Shown here piece by piece: positions 51,740 to 61,639 of a stretch of DNA of 64,000 nucleotides. Within the stretch, counting starts at the first letter, position 1; each line of letters begins with the position of its first letter. The translations under genes were made by a program, and so were the position numbers. This DNA is from an uncultured Pseudomonadota bacterium (GTDB lineage Bacteria; Bdellovibrionota_C; UBA2361; CALMIO01), in NCBI GenBank assembly GCA_937864035.1, contig CALMIO010000009.1:62001-126000 (forward strand), given 5' to 3'. The notes below the pieces were generated by a model that saw nothing but the letters and a program-made list of their open reading frames with translations, ran no database searches and was not told where the DNA came from.

Positions 51740-54643
51740 CTATCGCGTTAGAGATAAAGCGTTTTTAATAATCTCTTCCTGTTCTAATTGAAAGTATTTA
51801 TACGAGCCGCCAGCTGGAGCCGGATAAGGTGAGCGGCCAACATAGGTAAATTTCTCTCCGAAAATATCTTCCAATTTTGGAGCGATATATGTCCAAGCGC
51901 CCATATTGGCAGGCTCTTCTTGAAGAAAGACAAAGTGGGAGATTTTTGTCGGTAAATTTTTGGCGATCTGTTTTATTTTTTCCTCCGGCCAAGGATACAA
52001 CTCTTCTATCCGCAGAACATTGAAATTGAAATTCCCCATTTTTTTAGCAGTATTTAATAGCTCGAAATAAACTTTTCCAAAAGTGACTATTAAAGAGGCG
52101 CTCTTTTTTTCGTTGCCGACTAAATTGAATAGCACCTGCTGGAAATTGCCGCTTATTATCTCCGTCAATTTAGAACTTGACTCGGGAGCCCGCAACATGC
52201 TTTTCGGAGTCATCACAATTAGCGGTCTAGAGATGTTAATATGCGCTTGAGTTCTTAAAAGATGAAAATACTGCGCCGCGGTCGTCGGATAAGCGACTCT
52301 AAAATTGTTTTGAGCCGTTAACTGCAAAAATCGTTCGAGGCGGGCGCTTGAATGTTCTGACCCCTGCCCTTCATAGCCATGCGGCAGTAGTAACGTTAGG
52401 CGCGACTCCTGATTCCATTTCCAATATCCTCCGGCTATGTATTGATCAATGATAACCTGAGCTCCGTTGGCGAAATCTCCAAACTGCGCTTCCCATAAAA
52501 CAAGCGCTTGTTTAATTGCCGCCGCCGAGTAACCGTATTCAAAACCCATCACGGCCTCTTCTGAGAGAACCGAATTGTAAACTTCAAAGCGCGCTTTGGT
52601 TGACTTGGCAAGTTCAGCAAGCGGAGAAAATCTCTCGCCGTTTTCGTAATCAACATATTCAAGGTGGCGTTGGCTAAATGTGCCGCGCGCCGAGTCTTGG
52701 CCATTAAGCCTAACGTTGATGCCATCGGAAAGTATACTTCCGAAAGCTAAAGCTTCGGCAAAAGCCCAGTCAATCAGATTGTCCGCAATAATCGTTTGAC
52801 CACGTTTTTCTATAAATTGTTTAATTTTAGGGTGCGGTTTAAAAGCGCCGGGAAGCGTTGAAAGCGCTTCGATGATTTCTTTCACCCTTTCTTTTGAGAT
52901 GTTAGGAGGAGGTGTCTGAATAAAGCTTGATTCTTTACTGAGAGGCTCAGATTGCCTAATTACTGGTACTGGTAGAGCTTCGATTTTGTTTTCTTTTTGT
53001 TTAATTTTTTCGGACGCAGAGATAAGATTTTGCCGAAAACTTGCTCTGGCGGTTTCGATTGCGTTGTCTTTTAATAAAAGTTTTTCTTTGATCTGGTTAA
53101 AATAAATTTCCGACAATCTTTTTTTATTTTTTAGTTCGGCGTAAATTACCGGCTGGGTGAAGGTTGGATCATCGCCTTCATTGTGGCCATATTTTCTATA
53201 ACCGATTAAATCTATAACAACGTCTTTTCCAAAACGGGCTCTGTAATTCGCTGCGAATTTTGCGGCCCAAAGAGATGCCCCTAAATCTTCCGAGTTAACC
53301 CTGAGGATTGGAGCGTTGATCATTTTTGCTATATCTGATGAATAACGGGAGGAGCGCGCTTCGGCTGCCTCGGCGGTAAAGCCAAGCTGATTATTGATTA
53401 TGACGTGAATTGTTCCGCCAACCTGATTGGCTCTGACCTTTGAAAATTGCAATGTTTCGGCGACTATTCCTTGGCCGGCGAAAGCGGCATCGCCATGAAT
53501 TAATAATGGGACTACTTTATTTCGCTGGCTATTATACCTCAAGTCTTGGAGTGCCCTAACATATCCAATTACAACCGGGTTAATTGATTCAAGATGAGAT
53601 GGATTAGGAAGTAAATTAACTTTAATATTTAATTTATTAAGCTCGCCCACGTAACCTATATGATATTTTACGTCGCCCCCACCCTTTCGCGCGGCGTTAG
53701 TCTGATCTTCAAACTCGGCAAAAATTTTTTCTATCGGCATTTCAAAGGCATTCGCCAGCAAATTAATTCTGCCACGGTGCGCCATCCCTATGATAATTTC
53801 GGCGGCATTGAGATCAGTTAGCTCGTCTATTAGCTCTTTGATCAGTGGGAGCAAAGAGTCGGAACCTTCAAGCGAAAATCTTTTTGCTCCAAGATAGCTT
53901 TTGTGAAGAAAATCTTCCAAGCCTTCTGAAGCTATAAGATCATTTAAAACAGCTATTTCTTTTCCTTTTAGAGCGGACTCAAAATCGCCTTGAGCGTTTT
54001 CAGCTTGGTTTATAATCCACTCTCTTTCGGCGGGGTTATCGATCTGCGCGAACTCAAAGCTAATAGTACTACAATAACTTTTTTGAAGTTTTTCTAGATA
54101 AGTAGCTGCATTTTCTCCATCGCCCAGATCTATTTTGAATAGCTGTTGGTTGTTTAATCCGTAATAATCGGGGTTAAGCAATCTGAAATCTGGATCGTTA
54201 ACGGCAACTGCCTGTATTGAGCTGATTGGATTGACATTTGCCCGTAAGTGTCCAAAGGAGCGATAAGCGTTAAACAGCTCCTGTAAGGCTAAAAGTTTTT
54301 TTGGCTCAATAGCCGTGTGAGAGGTTTTTAAGTTGGCTAATGACGAGTCTTCGATTGTGGCAGAGGTGGCCTTTGAAGCAACACCGTTTTTGAAAAAATC
54401 TGCTTGATTGTGTCTGGCTGTCTGCCAAGCGCCGGTATTGAAATCTTTGTTTGTGAATTTGGATTGTTTTTGAAGCTCGCTGAGCGATAGGGTCCCATTG
54501 GCTTCGGCGATGATTTTAAAAAAATCTGCCCATTGCCGGTCGACATTATTTGGATTCTTAAGATAAGCTTGGTAACTTTCTAAGAGAAAACCGGCGTTTT
54601 CTCCAAAATTTAAAAATAACTTCTCATAATCTCTTTCTTTCAT
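51740..54643 (-). CDS. sucA: 2-oxoglutarate dehydrogenase E1 component
   Basis: This 967-aa thiamine-diphosphate enzyme decarboxylates 2-oxoglutarate in the TCA cycle. It has the N-terminal helix FLLESYQAYLKNPNNVD, IIGMAHRGRINLLAN, the ThDP/Mg motif HGDAAFAGQGIVAE...NNQLGFT, and the E1-specific DSARGTFSQRHLEYVD and YEGQGSEHSSARLERFLQ. Full length matches the family. The expected partners sucB and lpd are not adjacent: the next gene downstream is the lone pilin on the other strand. Confidence 0.96.
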   Translation of the reverse strand: MKERDYEKLFLNFGENAGFLLESYQAYLKNPNNVDRQWADFFKIIAEANGTLSLSELQKQSKFTNKDFNTGAWQTARHNQADFFKNGVASKATSATIEDSSLANLKTSHTAIEPKKLLALQELFNAYRSFGHLRANVNPISSIQAVAVNDPDFRLLNPDYYGLNNQQLFKIDLGDGENAATYLEKLQKSYCSTISFEFAQIDNPAEREWIINQAENAQGDFESALKGKEIAVLNDLIASEGLEDFLHKSYLGAKRFSLEGSDSLLPLIKELIDELTDLNAAEIIIGMAHRGRINLLANAFEMPIEKIFAEFEDQTNAARKGGGDVKYHIGYVGELNKLNIKVNLLPNPSHLESINPVVIGYVRALQDLRYNSQRNKVVPLLIHGDAAFAGQGIVAETLQFSKVRANQVGGTIHVIINNQLGFTAEAAEARSSRYSSDIAKMINAPILRVNSEDLGASLWAAKFAANYRARFGKDVVIDLIGYRKYGHNEGDDPTFTQPVIYAELKNKKRLSEIYFNQIKEKLLLKDNAIETARASFRQNLISASEKIKQKENKIEALPVPVIRQSEPLSKESSFIQTPPPNISKERVKEIIEALSTLPGAFKPHPKIKQFIEKRGQTIIADNLIDWAFAEALAFGSILSDGINVRLNGQDSARGTFSQRHLEYVDYENGERFSPLAELAKSTKARFEVYNSVLSEEAVMGFEYGYSAAAIKQALVLWEAQFGDFANGAQVIIDQYIAGGYWKWNQESRLTLLLPHGYEGQGSEHSSARLERFLQLTAQNNFRVAYPTTAAQYFHLLRTQAHINISRPLIVMTPKSMLRAPESSSKLTEIISGNFQQVLFNLVGNEKKSASLIVTFGKVYFELLNTAKKMGNFNFNVLRIEELYPWPEEKIKQIAKNLPTKISHFVFLQEEPANMGAWTYIAPKLEDIFGEKFTYVGRSPYPAPAGGSYKYFQLEQEEIIKNALSLTR

Positions 54644-54861
54644 GGTTTTTAATGGTTTAGCGGCTAACTCCTTATGATTTAGATGCTTATATCGACTAGT
54701 TTTGCTCTACATACAAACAAAGGAGAGAAAGATTTATTATCGCTACTTATATCTTTTTTTAAAAGAGTACGATTTAACCTCCGGCTATTTTCCAACCTGT
54801 TTAGCCAAAGTTTATTTTAATAGATTTTTAAGCAAACTTGAAGGGGTGGTTTGTTTCAAGG

Positions 54862-55611
54862 TTACTCTTTAACAAAGGAGATTTTTTTGATTTTATTATC
54901 TTGCGATCCGATTTGCAAAGCGATTTTTGAGTCTAACTCTAAACAACTAAGTTTGTTCCCATAGACAAGCCCTGTATCTATACCTATCTTATATGGAAGA
55001 TCAAAAAAAATATCTTCAAACGGCGTATGACCAAAGACAATGGTTTTACCGAAATCATGTTGGTAAGGAATAAAACTATCTCGTACCCATAAAAGATCGT
55101 TTAATAGCTGATTCTCCGGATTGCGCGCTGGATCTAAGCCAGCGTGAACGAAGAGATAATCTCCGCACTCTATTCCTGTTTCCAGCTCTTTGAAAAAATT
55201 TAAGTGATGAAATGGCAGTCGATCTCGCCCAAGGGGTCCGGGTTCAAAAATTGAGATGCCGTAACTTTTAAGTGTCGCATCTCCATCGTTATCAATATAA
55301 AACTCTCCTAAGCCTCCTCCAAGGCCGAGATAATCAAGAAACATATCTTCGTGATTGCCCCGTAAAAAGATCGCGTTGGGGTAACTCAGTTTAAAGTTAA
55401 TAAGCGTTTCAACTGTTTCTTTAACGGCCGGGCCGCGATCTATATAATCACCGATAAAAACAACCAGATCCTCTTTTCCTAGGTTTTCTAAGGTTACCAA
55501 TCCCTCTAATAAAATTTCTAACTCACGAACGCAGCCGTGAATGTCGCCGATCGCAAAAATTCTTCCGCTTTGAGGAAGGGAAATTTTTCTAAAATAATTT
55601 GAATTGAACAT
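54862..55611 (-). CDS. PPP-type metallophosphatase (calcineurin-like)
   Basis: This 249-aa phosphoesterase has the complete PPP signature: FAIGDIHGC, VFIGDYIDRG and FLRGNHEDMF. The later His motifs are in FVHAGLD and FGHTPFED. Prokaryotic members act as protein serine/threonine phosphatases or as ApaH-like dinucleotide hydrolases; the sequence alone does not separate these. It is monocistronic. Confidence 0.88.
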   Translation of the reverse strand: MFNSNYFRKISLPQSGRIFAIGDIHGCVRELEILLEGLVTLENLGKEDLVVFIGDYIDRGPAVKETVETLINFKLSYPNAIFLRGNHEDMFLDYLGLGGGLGEFYIDNDGDATLKSYGISIFEPGPLGRDRLPFHHLNFFKELETGIECGDYLFVHAGLDPARNPENQLLNDLLWVRDSFIPYQHDFGKTIVFGHTPFEDIFFDLPYKIGIDTGLVYGNKLSCLELDSKIALQIGSQDNKIKKISFVKE

Positions 55612-55770
55612 AATTAAACTCTAAGCATTTTAATCGAGCTTGCTTAAAGTGAACACTTGGAATTTATTTATACTTTAGATGTAGCGGTTATCAGGGCTAA
55701 AATAGAAGAAGTTGCAAAAACAGTTAAGCTACCCGGTTTCGTATAGATTACGAGCAAGAAAGTTGGCTTT

Positions 55771-56163
55771 CTAGAGCTGTTTTTTTATCTCGCTGATTAT
55801 AGCTTGAGATATTCTATCATCGCCGATCAATCCTACTTTAACCGCTACCCATGTTTGAGAGTCGGCAATTTTCTTTAAGCTGATTTCAATCTGCTTATTA
55901 TTAGCGTCGCGCGCGGTAATTCTTGCCGAAAGAGCGTCGCTTTTAGCCGTTAGATCTGAAAATTGCAGATTTTCACAAGCTGTTTGTGAAGCATTAACAA
56001 CATCTTGAAAACTCGCGTTAAGCTGTTCTTCAAATTGTCCCCTAACATAACCAACTGTTTTCTCTGTGCCACTACGAAGAGAGGAGCAGTTAGAAAAGAG
56101 AGATAAAGATGAGAGTACAATAAAAGTGATATAAACTAATTGCATTTTCGATAGTTTTCTCAT
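55771..56163 (-). CDS. DUF3568-like lipoprotein
   Basis: This 130-aa protein has a lipoprotein-type signal ending FSNCSSL, where the residue before the Cys is Asn, an unusual choice. The mature part follows the DUF3568 pattern (GYVRGQFEEQLNASFQDVVNASQTACENLQF, then ARITARDANNKQIEISLKK, and a final VGLIGDDRISQAI). The function of the family is unknown. Confidence 0.6.
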   Translation of the reverse strand: MRKLSKMQLVYITFIVLSSLSLFSNCSSLRSGTEKTVGYVRGQFEEQLNASFQDVVNASQTACENLQFSDLTAKSDALSARITARDANNKQIEISLKKIADSQTWVAVKVGLIGDDRISQAIISEIKKQL

Positions 56164-56434
56164 AAATATTTAGAATTAGAGTTGATAAGTAAAAAATTAT
56201 TTGAAAATCAAGCTCAATATCTGTTAGGCTTTAACCTAATTATTTTAGCTTAATTGCTCCTGAAATAAAAGATCAATCTGGAGCTTGTTTGGCTAATATA
56301 ACTTGCCTCTTGTTTTGCTTTAGTTTTTCTGGCGGAACTTTTAGTAAATGAAAATTTATGAGTTTAAATAACCAAGAGCAGAGTTTGAGCTAAAGCATAT
56401 TAAATTAAACGCCACCTCTAAAAAATCTGAATTT

Positions 56435-57952
56435 ATGGAATCGAAAGCAGTTCACACTGATCATAAAGAGAGAGGAAATTCGCCTTTAGCTGGCAACTTG
56501 GCGTTGAGATCTCCTCCTCATTCGGTTGAGGCGGAAGAAGCTGTTTTGGGTGGCATTTTATTGGATAATCAAGCAATCAATTCGGCGATTGACATATTAA
56601 CTCCGGAAGATTTCTACCGTAGCGCCAATAAGGCTATTTTTAGCGCAATGAGAGATCTTACTTTGCAAAATCAGCCGATTGATCCTGTGACCTTATCTGA
56701 CAAGCTTAAGCTAACTAATTTACTTGATGAATCTGGCGGGATTGATAACTTAGCACGCTTGGCGGCTTCGGTGCCGAGTTCGGCAAATGTCGGTTATTAT
56801 GCTAAATTAGTTAAAGGAATGTCATTGCGCCGCCGCGTTATTCACGCCGCCAGCGAAATTATCAATGAGTCTTTTGGATTAGATTATGCGGTTGAAGATT
56901 TTATTGATTCGGTCGAGCAGAAAATTTTGCAAATTATAGATCTGCGCCTTGATAAGCAGTTTTATCAAATTAGCGATATTGTTCAGGACTCTATTCGGGA
57001 AATTGAAGAGCGGTGTAAAAATAAAGATAGCATTACCGGAGTGGCAAGTGGTTTTGTGAAACTTGATGAAATTACAGCTGGTTTTCAAAAATCTGATCTG
57101 ATTATTATTGCCGCCAGACCTTCGATGGGGAAAACCTCTTTGGCGTTGAACATTGCCGCTAATGCCGCCTTAAAATCAGATCAAGCGGTTGCTTTATTTT
57201 CACTTGAAATGTCTAAAGAGCAGATGACTGCTCGAATTTTATCAAGTGAGGCGAGAATTAACACCGCAAAATTAAGAACGGGAGCGCTTGAGGAGGGAGA
57301 TTTTCCTCGCCTTGTGAGCGCCGCCGGCAAGGTTACTGATGCCAAGATATTTATTGATGATACTCCGGCGATCACGGTTACCGAGCTTCGCGCTAAAGCT
57401 CGCAGGTTGCATCGTGAGCATCAGATCGGCTTGGTAATTATTGATTATTTGCAACTGATGCGTAGTCCGGCTTATTCAGATTCCAGGGAGCAAGAGATTG
57501 CCGATATCTCGCGATCTTTAAAAGCACTTGCCAAAGAGCTTAGAGTGCCGGTAGTTGCTCTTTCTCAGCTTAATCGTTCAGTAGAAAGCAGATCGGATAA
57601 ACGGCCGGTTATGTCTGATCTGAGAGAATCTGGAGCGATTGAACAGGATGCAGATCTTATTATGTTTATCTATCGGGATGAGGTATATAACCCTGAAACA
57701 ACCCCAGATAAAGGTGTAGCCGAATTGATTATCTCAAAGCAACGCACGGGACCCACGGGTATTGTTAGAGTTGCTTACATACCTGAATTTACTAAATTTG
57801 ATAACTTGGATTCAAACGATTATTCAGAGCAACTTTTTGGAACAGAAACTTCAATGGAAAACAGAGCTTTAGATCAAGAGGTTTTTGATCAAAATCATTC
57901 TGAAAGTGGTCAAAATTATGGCGCCGGGCAAGGAGCGATAGAGAAATTTTAG
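56435..57952 (+). CDS. dnaB: Replicative DNA helicase DnaB
   Basis: This 505-aa hexameric helicase works at the replication fork. The N-terminal domain starts at PPHSVEAEEAVLGGILLDN. The RecA-like domain has Walker A ARPSMGKTSL (about 230), VIIDYLQLM for Walker B and LSQLNRSVESR with the arginine finger region, plus SDLRESGAIEQDADLI. The final 45 residues are acidic and poorly conserved. The ATG lacks an SD. It is followed 47 bp later by a methyltransferase. Confidence 0.97.
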   Translation: MESKAVHTDHKERGNSPLAGNLALRSPPHSVEAEEAVLGGILLDNQAINSAIDILTPEDFYRSANKAIFSAMRDLTLQNQPIDPVTLSDKLKLTNLLDESGGIDNLARLAASVPSSANVGYYAKLVKGMSLRRRVIHAASEIINESFGLDYAVEDFIDSVEQKILQIIDLRLDKQFYQISDIVQDSIREIEERCKNKDSITGVASGFVKLDEITAGFQKSDLIIIAARPSMGKTSLALNIAANAALKSDQAVALFSLEMSKEQMTARILSSEARINTAKLRTGALEEGDFPRLVSAAGKVTDAKIFIDDTPAITVTELRAKARRLHREHQIGLVIIDYLQLMRSPAYSDSREQEIADISRSLKALAKELRVPVVALSQLNRSVESRSDKRPVMSDLRESGAIEQDADLIMFIYRDEVYNPETTPDKGVAELIISKQRTGPTGIVRVAYIPEFTKFDNLDSNDYSEQLFGTETSMENRALDQEVFDQNHSESGQNYGAGQGAIEKF

Positions 57953-57999
57953 GTTTGTATTTTGTATAACCAATTCTTGTTATAGAATATTCCCAAAAA

Positions 58000-58644
58000 A
58001 TGTTGAAAGAAAAGATAGTTTTTGCGCGGGAATTTTTTGAAGAGTTTCAAACTACGGGAGCGTTTTTTCCAACTTCACAACGTGCGGCTAAGGCTCTTAG
58101 CCGTCCTTTGATTGAGCGTCAATCTGATGATTCTTTATCGATTTTAGAGCTTGGTCCGGGAACAGGCTCTGTAACAGTTGAAATTCTTAAGTTGATACGC
58201 CCGAAGGATAAACTAGCAATCTGCGAAATTAATCCAGAGTTTATGGGATTTCTTAAAAAAAGAATTCAAAATAACGCAAACTATCTGAGAAATATCAATA
58301 ATATCTCTTTTTATCAGTGCCCGATGCAAAATTTGCCTGAAGATCAAAAGTTTGACATTGTTATCTGTGCCCTGCCTTTTTTGAATTTTGATTTAGATAC
58401 TGTAACCGAGATTTTCGCAAAGCTCAAAAAACTAGCGAACCCGAAAGGGATAATGACCTATTATCAATATATCGGACTTAAAAAATTTGGGAAAATTATG
58501 CGCTCCTCCGTTGGGCGCCAACAGCTAAGAGATGTATCTAAATATTTTGAAGATGTTGTACATAAAGCAAATTTGGGTTGTACCCAAGTTTGGTTTAATT
58601 TATTACCGATTAACGTTTATACTCTGCGACTGTCCGAGCTTTAA
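58000..58644 (+). CDS. SAM-dependent methyltransferase, PmtA-like (phospholipid N-methyltransferase type)
   Basis: This 214-aa soluble enzyme has an N-terminal REFFEEFQTTGAFFPTSQRAA, which resembles the amphipathic start of bacterial phospholipid N-methyltransferases. Motif I is ILELGPGTGSVT (about 48-59), and ICEINPEFM and DIVICALPFLNF follow. It would methylate phosphatidylethanolamine, although rRNA dimethylases share some of these motifs. A possible -10 (TAGAAT) lies 11 nt before the ATG, again predicting a very short leader. Confidence 0.7.
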   Translation: MLKEKIVFAREFFEEFQTTGAFFPTSQRAAKALSRPLIERQSDDSLSILELGPGTGSVTVEILKLIRPKDKLAICEINPEFMGFLKKRIQNNANYLRNINNISFYQCPMQNLPEDQKFDIVICALPFLNFDLDTVTEIFAKLKKLANPKGIMTYYQYIGLKKFGKIMRSSVGRQQLRDVSKYFEDVVHKANLGCTQVWFNLLPINVYTLRLSEL

Positions 58645-58929
58645 ACTCTAATTTCGCCAGAATGAAGTAATAAGCGAGTCAAAAAGGGAGTTTATCTAGA
58701 AGATTAGAGTAACCCCAATGAGCAATTTTTTGGTAATTAGTTCTCCGTGAAAAGTTATTAGAAAGCTGGAGAGGAGTTGAGAAAAGAGGTAAAAGGCAAT
58801 CGGATATAACGCAAGCAAGTAGTAGGAATTATAGTATAAAACCTTGCAAAAGTAATGAAGCCCAAAGAGCCCGAAACGTCAACAGCTCTCTTCTTGAAAC
58901 AAAAATTACCCTTTTTCACGGATAATTAT

Positions 58930-59760
58930 TTATCCCAAACTAACCTGTTGCAGAGAAAAGTCGCCGATAAGTCCTCCTAGTATACGTTGAAACAGATCTT
59001 TTATGTTTTGATGATAATCGGTCACATAAAACATGCGTCGGGCGTTCTTTAGTAATTGAGTTTCAGGAAGGCGAGCTTTTAAAATTTGCGCGGCTTCTGT
59101 CGAAGCATCCGCAAATAAGGCGCCTTGAAAGTAATTTTGAAGTTCATCTTTTATGAGAGGATAATGAGTGCAACAGAGACAGACGATTTCAGGCGCAATC
59201 TCTTTTAGCTTATGGCAATGAGTTTCTATAATAAGTCTAGCAAGCTCTCCTTCCCAAATCCCCTCCTCTATTAGCGGCACAAAAAGAGGACAAGCCGCCT
59301 CGCAAACATCAATAGTTGGATAGAGATCTTTTAGTTTCTTTTGATAAACTCCTGAATTAATAGTTGCCTTAGTGCCTAGAAGTGCGATTTTTTTCGGGAA
59401 ATTGTTTAGGCGCTGGATTTTATTTGATAGATCGGCAAGTAATATTTCAGAAGCGTCAATTATTGGGAAGGCCAAGCGAGATCGATTGACGACTGAAAAC
59501 CCAATAGTTGATACGGTATGGCAGGCTACTACGACGGCGGCAACACTATGTTTTTGAAAAAAATCAAAGGCTTGTTTGGTAAATAGCGAAATTATCTGAG
59601 CGCCTTTTGTGCCGTAAGGCAAACGAGCAGTATCGCCTAAATAAATTATGTTAGCATTAGGCATTGCTTGTATAATGCTCTTAGCCAGAGTTAGTCCGCC
59701 TAAACCACTATCAAAAATTCCTATCGAACCGGCTTTATTCTGAATAGCGTCACTAATCAT
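58930..59760 (-). CDS. murI: Glutamate racemase
   Basis: This 276-aa enzyme makes D-glutamate for peptidoglycan. It has IGIFDSGLGGLT, YLGDTARLPYGTK and two catalytic cysteines: C80 in VVACHTVST and C197 in LCCTHYPLI. The Asn that normally follows the first Cys (CNT) is His here. The convergent 285-bp gap to the methyltransferase holds no gene that I can see. Confidence 0.92.
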   Translation of the reverse strand: MISDAIQNKAGSIGIFDSGLGGLTLAKSIIQAMPNANIIYLGDTARLPYGTKGAQIISLFTKQAFDFFQKHSVAAVVVACHTVSTIGFSVVNRSRLAFPIIDASEILLADLSNKIQRLNNFPKKIALLGTKATINSGVYQKKLKDLYPTIDVCEAACPLFVPLIEEGIWEGELARLIIETHCHKLKEIAPEIVCLCCTHYPLIKDELQNYFQGALFADASTEAAQILKARLPETQLLKNARRMFYVTDYHQNIKDLFQRILGGLIGDFSLQQVSLG

Positions 59761-59800
59761 TTTGAATAAATCTTTTGAAAGCCTAAAGAAAAATCAGCAT

Positions 59801-60661
59801 TTAGTTATTTTGCCGCGTCTCTAATTTTTCAATTACCGGGTTTAATAGATCAACTTGCTCCGGGTATTGAGAGGTAAGTTTTTTGAGAAGTTCCAAAGCT
59901 TTTTTCAATTCAGCTGAATTGGCGGCAAATTCAGCGTAACTAAAGGCCGCTGGTAGTGCCACATATTTGCCCGCCTCGGCCAACTTAAAAATCTCCTCTT
60001 TGGCGGCTGCTAATTGCGAGGTGTTATTGTTTTTTGTCGCCAAAGTTAATAACTGTTTTGTTTTAATCAAAGCCGCGATCTCGGACAAGAAACGTTGGTT
60101 ATTATTGAGCTCTTGCTCTTGCCAACGAGTAGCAAGTGTGAGCAGAGCTTCGTTATTTTGATTAGGTTGTTCATTAAACTCTTGGGCAACTGCTTCAATA
60201 ATAGTCGCAAGTTGATTATATGGTTCTCTGGAAAGCGAAAGTGTGCGAGCGATCTCATGAAACTTCTCTCTTTCTTCATTTATTTTGACGGTTAGCTTCT
60301 CATATTCTTTTTCTTTTTCGGCATTATCATTTTTTAAAGTTAGGTGTTCTTTTTGGTTTTTTAAATCCTTAATCTGAATATGGAGCGCTTCAAGTTGATC
60401 TAGCTGATTAAGAGTTGTTGCTAATAGATCGCCGGCTCTTTTATTTGCTTCGTGCTGGCTTGAGACATATCCTTGGTATATTAGGTAGATAATAACTAGA
60501 GATAAGATAAACCAACTTAAAAGACGCCAATTTCTCGAGAACCAATCAGCGATCGGATCGTTTAATTCATTCTTAATAGCAGTCTCGGTAACTGAGAGTG
60601 TATTGTTTTTTTTATCCCGATCATTAGCTTTAATTACTTTTGAGATATTAGTATTTGACAT
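59801..60661 (-). CDS. Single-pass membrane protein with coiled coil, unknown
   Basis: No family is recognised. This 286-aa protein starts at the ATG at 60661. It has an N-terminal polar region of about 60 residues, one transmembrane helix (LLSWFILSLVIIYLIYQGY) and a Lys/Glu-rich coiled coil (about residues 83-135). A helical, Ala/Leu-rich domain with TPR-like spacing follows (AAAFSYAEFAANSAELKKAL). The layout recalls YfgM/BamD-like tetratricopeptide periplasmic proteins, but no diagnostic motif confirms it. It lies between murI and bfn. Confidence 0.55.
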   Translation of the reverse strand: MSNTNISKVIKANDRDKKNNTLSVTETAIKNELNDPIADWFSRNWRLLSWFILSLVIIYLIYQGYVSSQHEANKRAGDLLATTLNQLDQLEALHIQIKDLKNQKEHLTLKNDNAEKEKEYEKLTVKINEEREKFHEIARTLSLSREPYNQLATIIEAVAQEFNEQPNQNNEALLTLATRWQEQELNNNQRFLSEIAALIKTKQLLTLATKNNNTSQLAAAKEEIFKLAEAGKYVALPAAFSYAEFAANSAELKKALELLKKLTSQYPEQVDLLNPVIEKLETRQNN

Positions 60662-60827
60662 AGATAGCTTATTGTTTAATTGCCATTGGAAAAAGATATG
60701 GCAAAACAAAGTATCTGTCAAATTTTTGTATTTTAGTATTTTGCGGTAGCTGTAGGTCAGGTAAAAGCCACTCAAAAAAACTTAGCGATATTAAAAAAAA
60801 ATTATTTTAGATATGAAAGAGTTTTTT

Positions 60828-61436
60828 TTAAACTTTATATTTAAAATCATCTGGATCTAGATCGGCTAATATCTCTTTCCACTGCTCTTTCGTGATATTT
60901 GAGAGATCATCTGGTCCTTGTTGAGAGCTGGTTCCCTCATCTGTCGAGCTGGTAGGGTCGCTGTTATTTTTATCTGTACCGCTTTGAGAATCCGTTACTT
61001 TTGATCTATTTTTTTCTAACTCGCTAGCTGTATTTTTTGCAGATTCAATCACCTCTTCAACTACAAAAATGGGCGCTGATTCTCTTAGAGCGATCGCTAT
61101 CGCGTCGCTAGGTCTTGTATCTAGAACCATAACTTTATCACCAGCTAGTAAAACCATTTCAGCGAAATATGTCGATCCCTTAAGAGATGTAATAACGATT
61201 CTTTCAACCCTGACACCAAGCTCTAAAAAAATAGAGTGCATTAAATCATGGGTTAAAGGTCTGCCAACATTTAGCTGTTTTATGGCTGCCGCTATAGCGG
61301 TTGCCTCGGCTACGCCGATCCAAACCGGCAGAATTTTATCACCTGCTTCATTCCGCAATATAACTACTGGAGCTTGGGTCAATGGATCAACGACCAAACC
61401 GCCGACAAACATCTCTAAAGCGGTGTCAGTTGACAT
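60828..61436 (-). CDS. Bifunctional nuclease family protein (DUF151/BFN)
   Basis: This 202-aa protein has the BFN core: VGGLVVDPLTQAPVVILRNE, LPVWIGVAEATAIAAAI, RPLTHDLMHSIF and LDTRPSDAIAIALRESAPIFV. A Ser/Asp-rich linker follows, then a short C-terminal EQWKEILADLDPDDFKYKV element that is common in deltaproteobacteria-like members. Family members show RNase and DNase activity in vitro; the physiological role is unclear. miaB lies directly upstream on the strand, a neighbourhood I recall from deltaproteobacteria. Confidence 0.88.
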   Translation of the reverse strand: MSTDTALEMFVGGLVVDPLTQAPVVILRNEAGDKILPVWIGVAEATAIAAAIKQLNVGRPLTHDLMHSIFLELGVRVERIVITSLKGSTYFAEMVLLAGDKVMVLDTRPSDAIAIALRESAPIFVVEEVIESAKNTASELEKNRSKVTDSQSGTDKNNSDPTSSTDEGTSSQQGPDDLSNITKEQWKEILADLDPDDFKYKV

Positions 61437-61639
61437 TTGGTTGTTAATAATAAGCTAAAGTTAAGCGGAAAATAGAGATCTTCCATATATAATTATTTTA
61501 CCAGAGGTGTTAAATTCGAGCAACATAAATCTCTGTAGGCTTTTCAATAACGAAGAATAAGAAATTTATTTGCTCAATATTTTAGGCGCGCAGAGAGCGT
61601 AGTTGCCGCTAGCAGCATAGAAAGATTAAAGATAATTTA

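Noticed and set aside
60662-60775. 38-residue upstream extension of the coiled-coil membrane protein
   Set aside because: The extension has an unnatural composition, and the ATG at 60661 gives a clean soluble N-terminus before the transmembrane helix.
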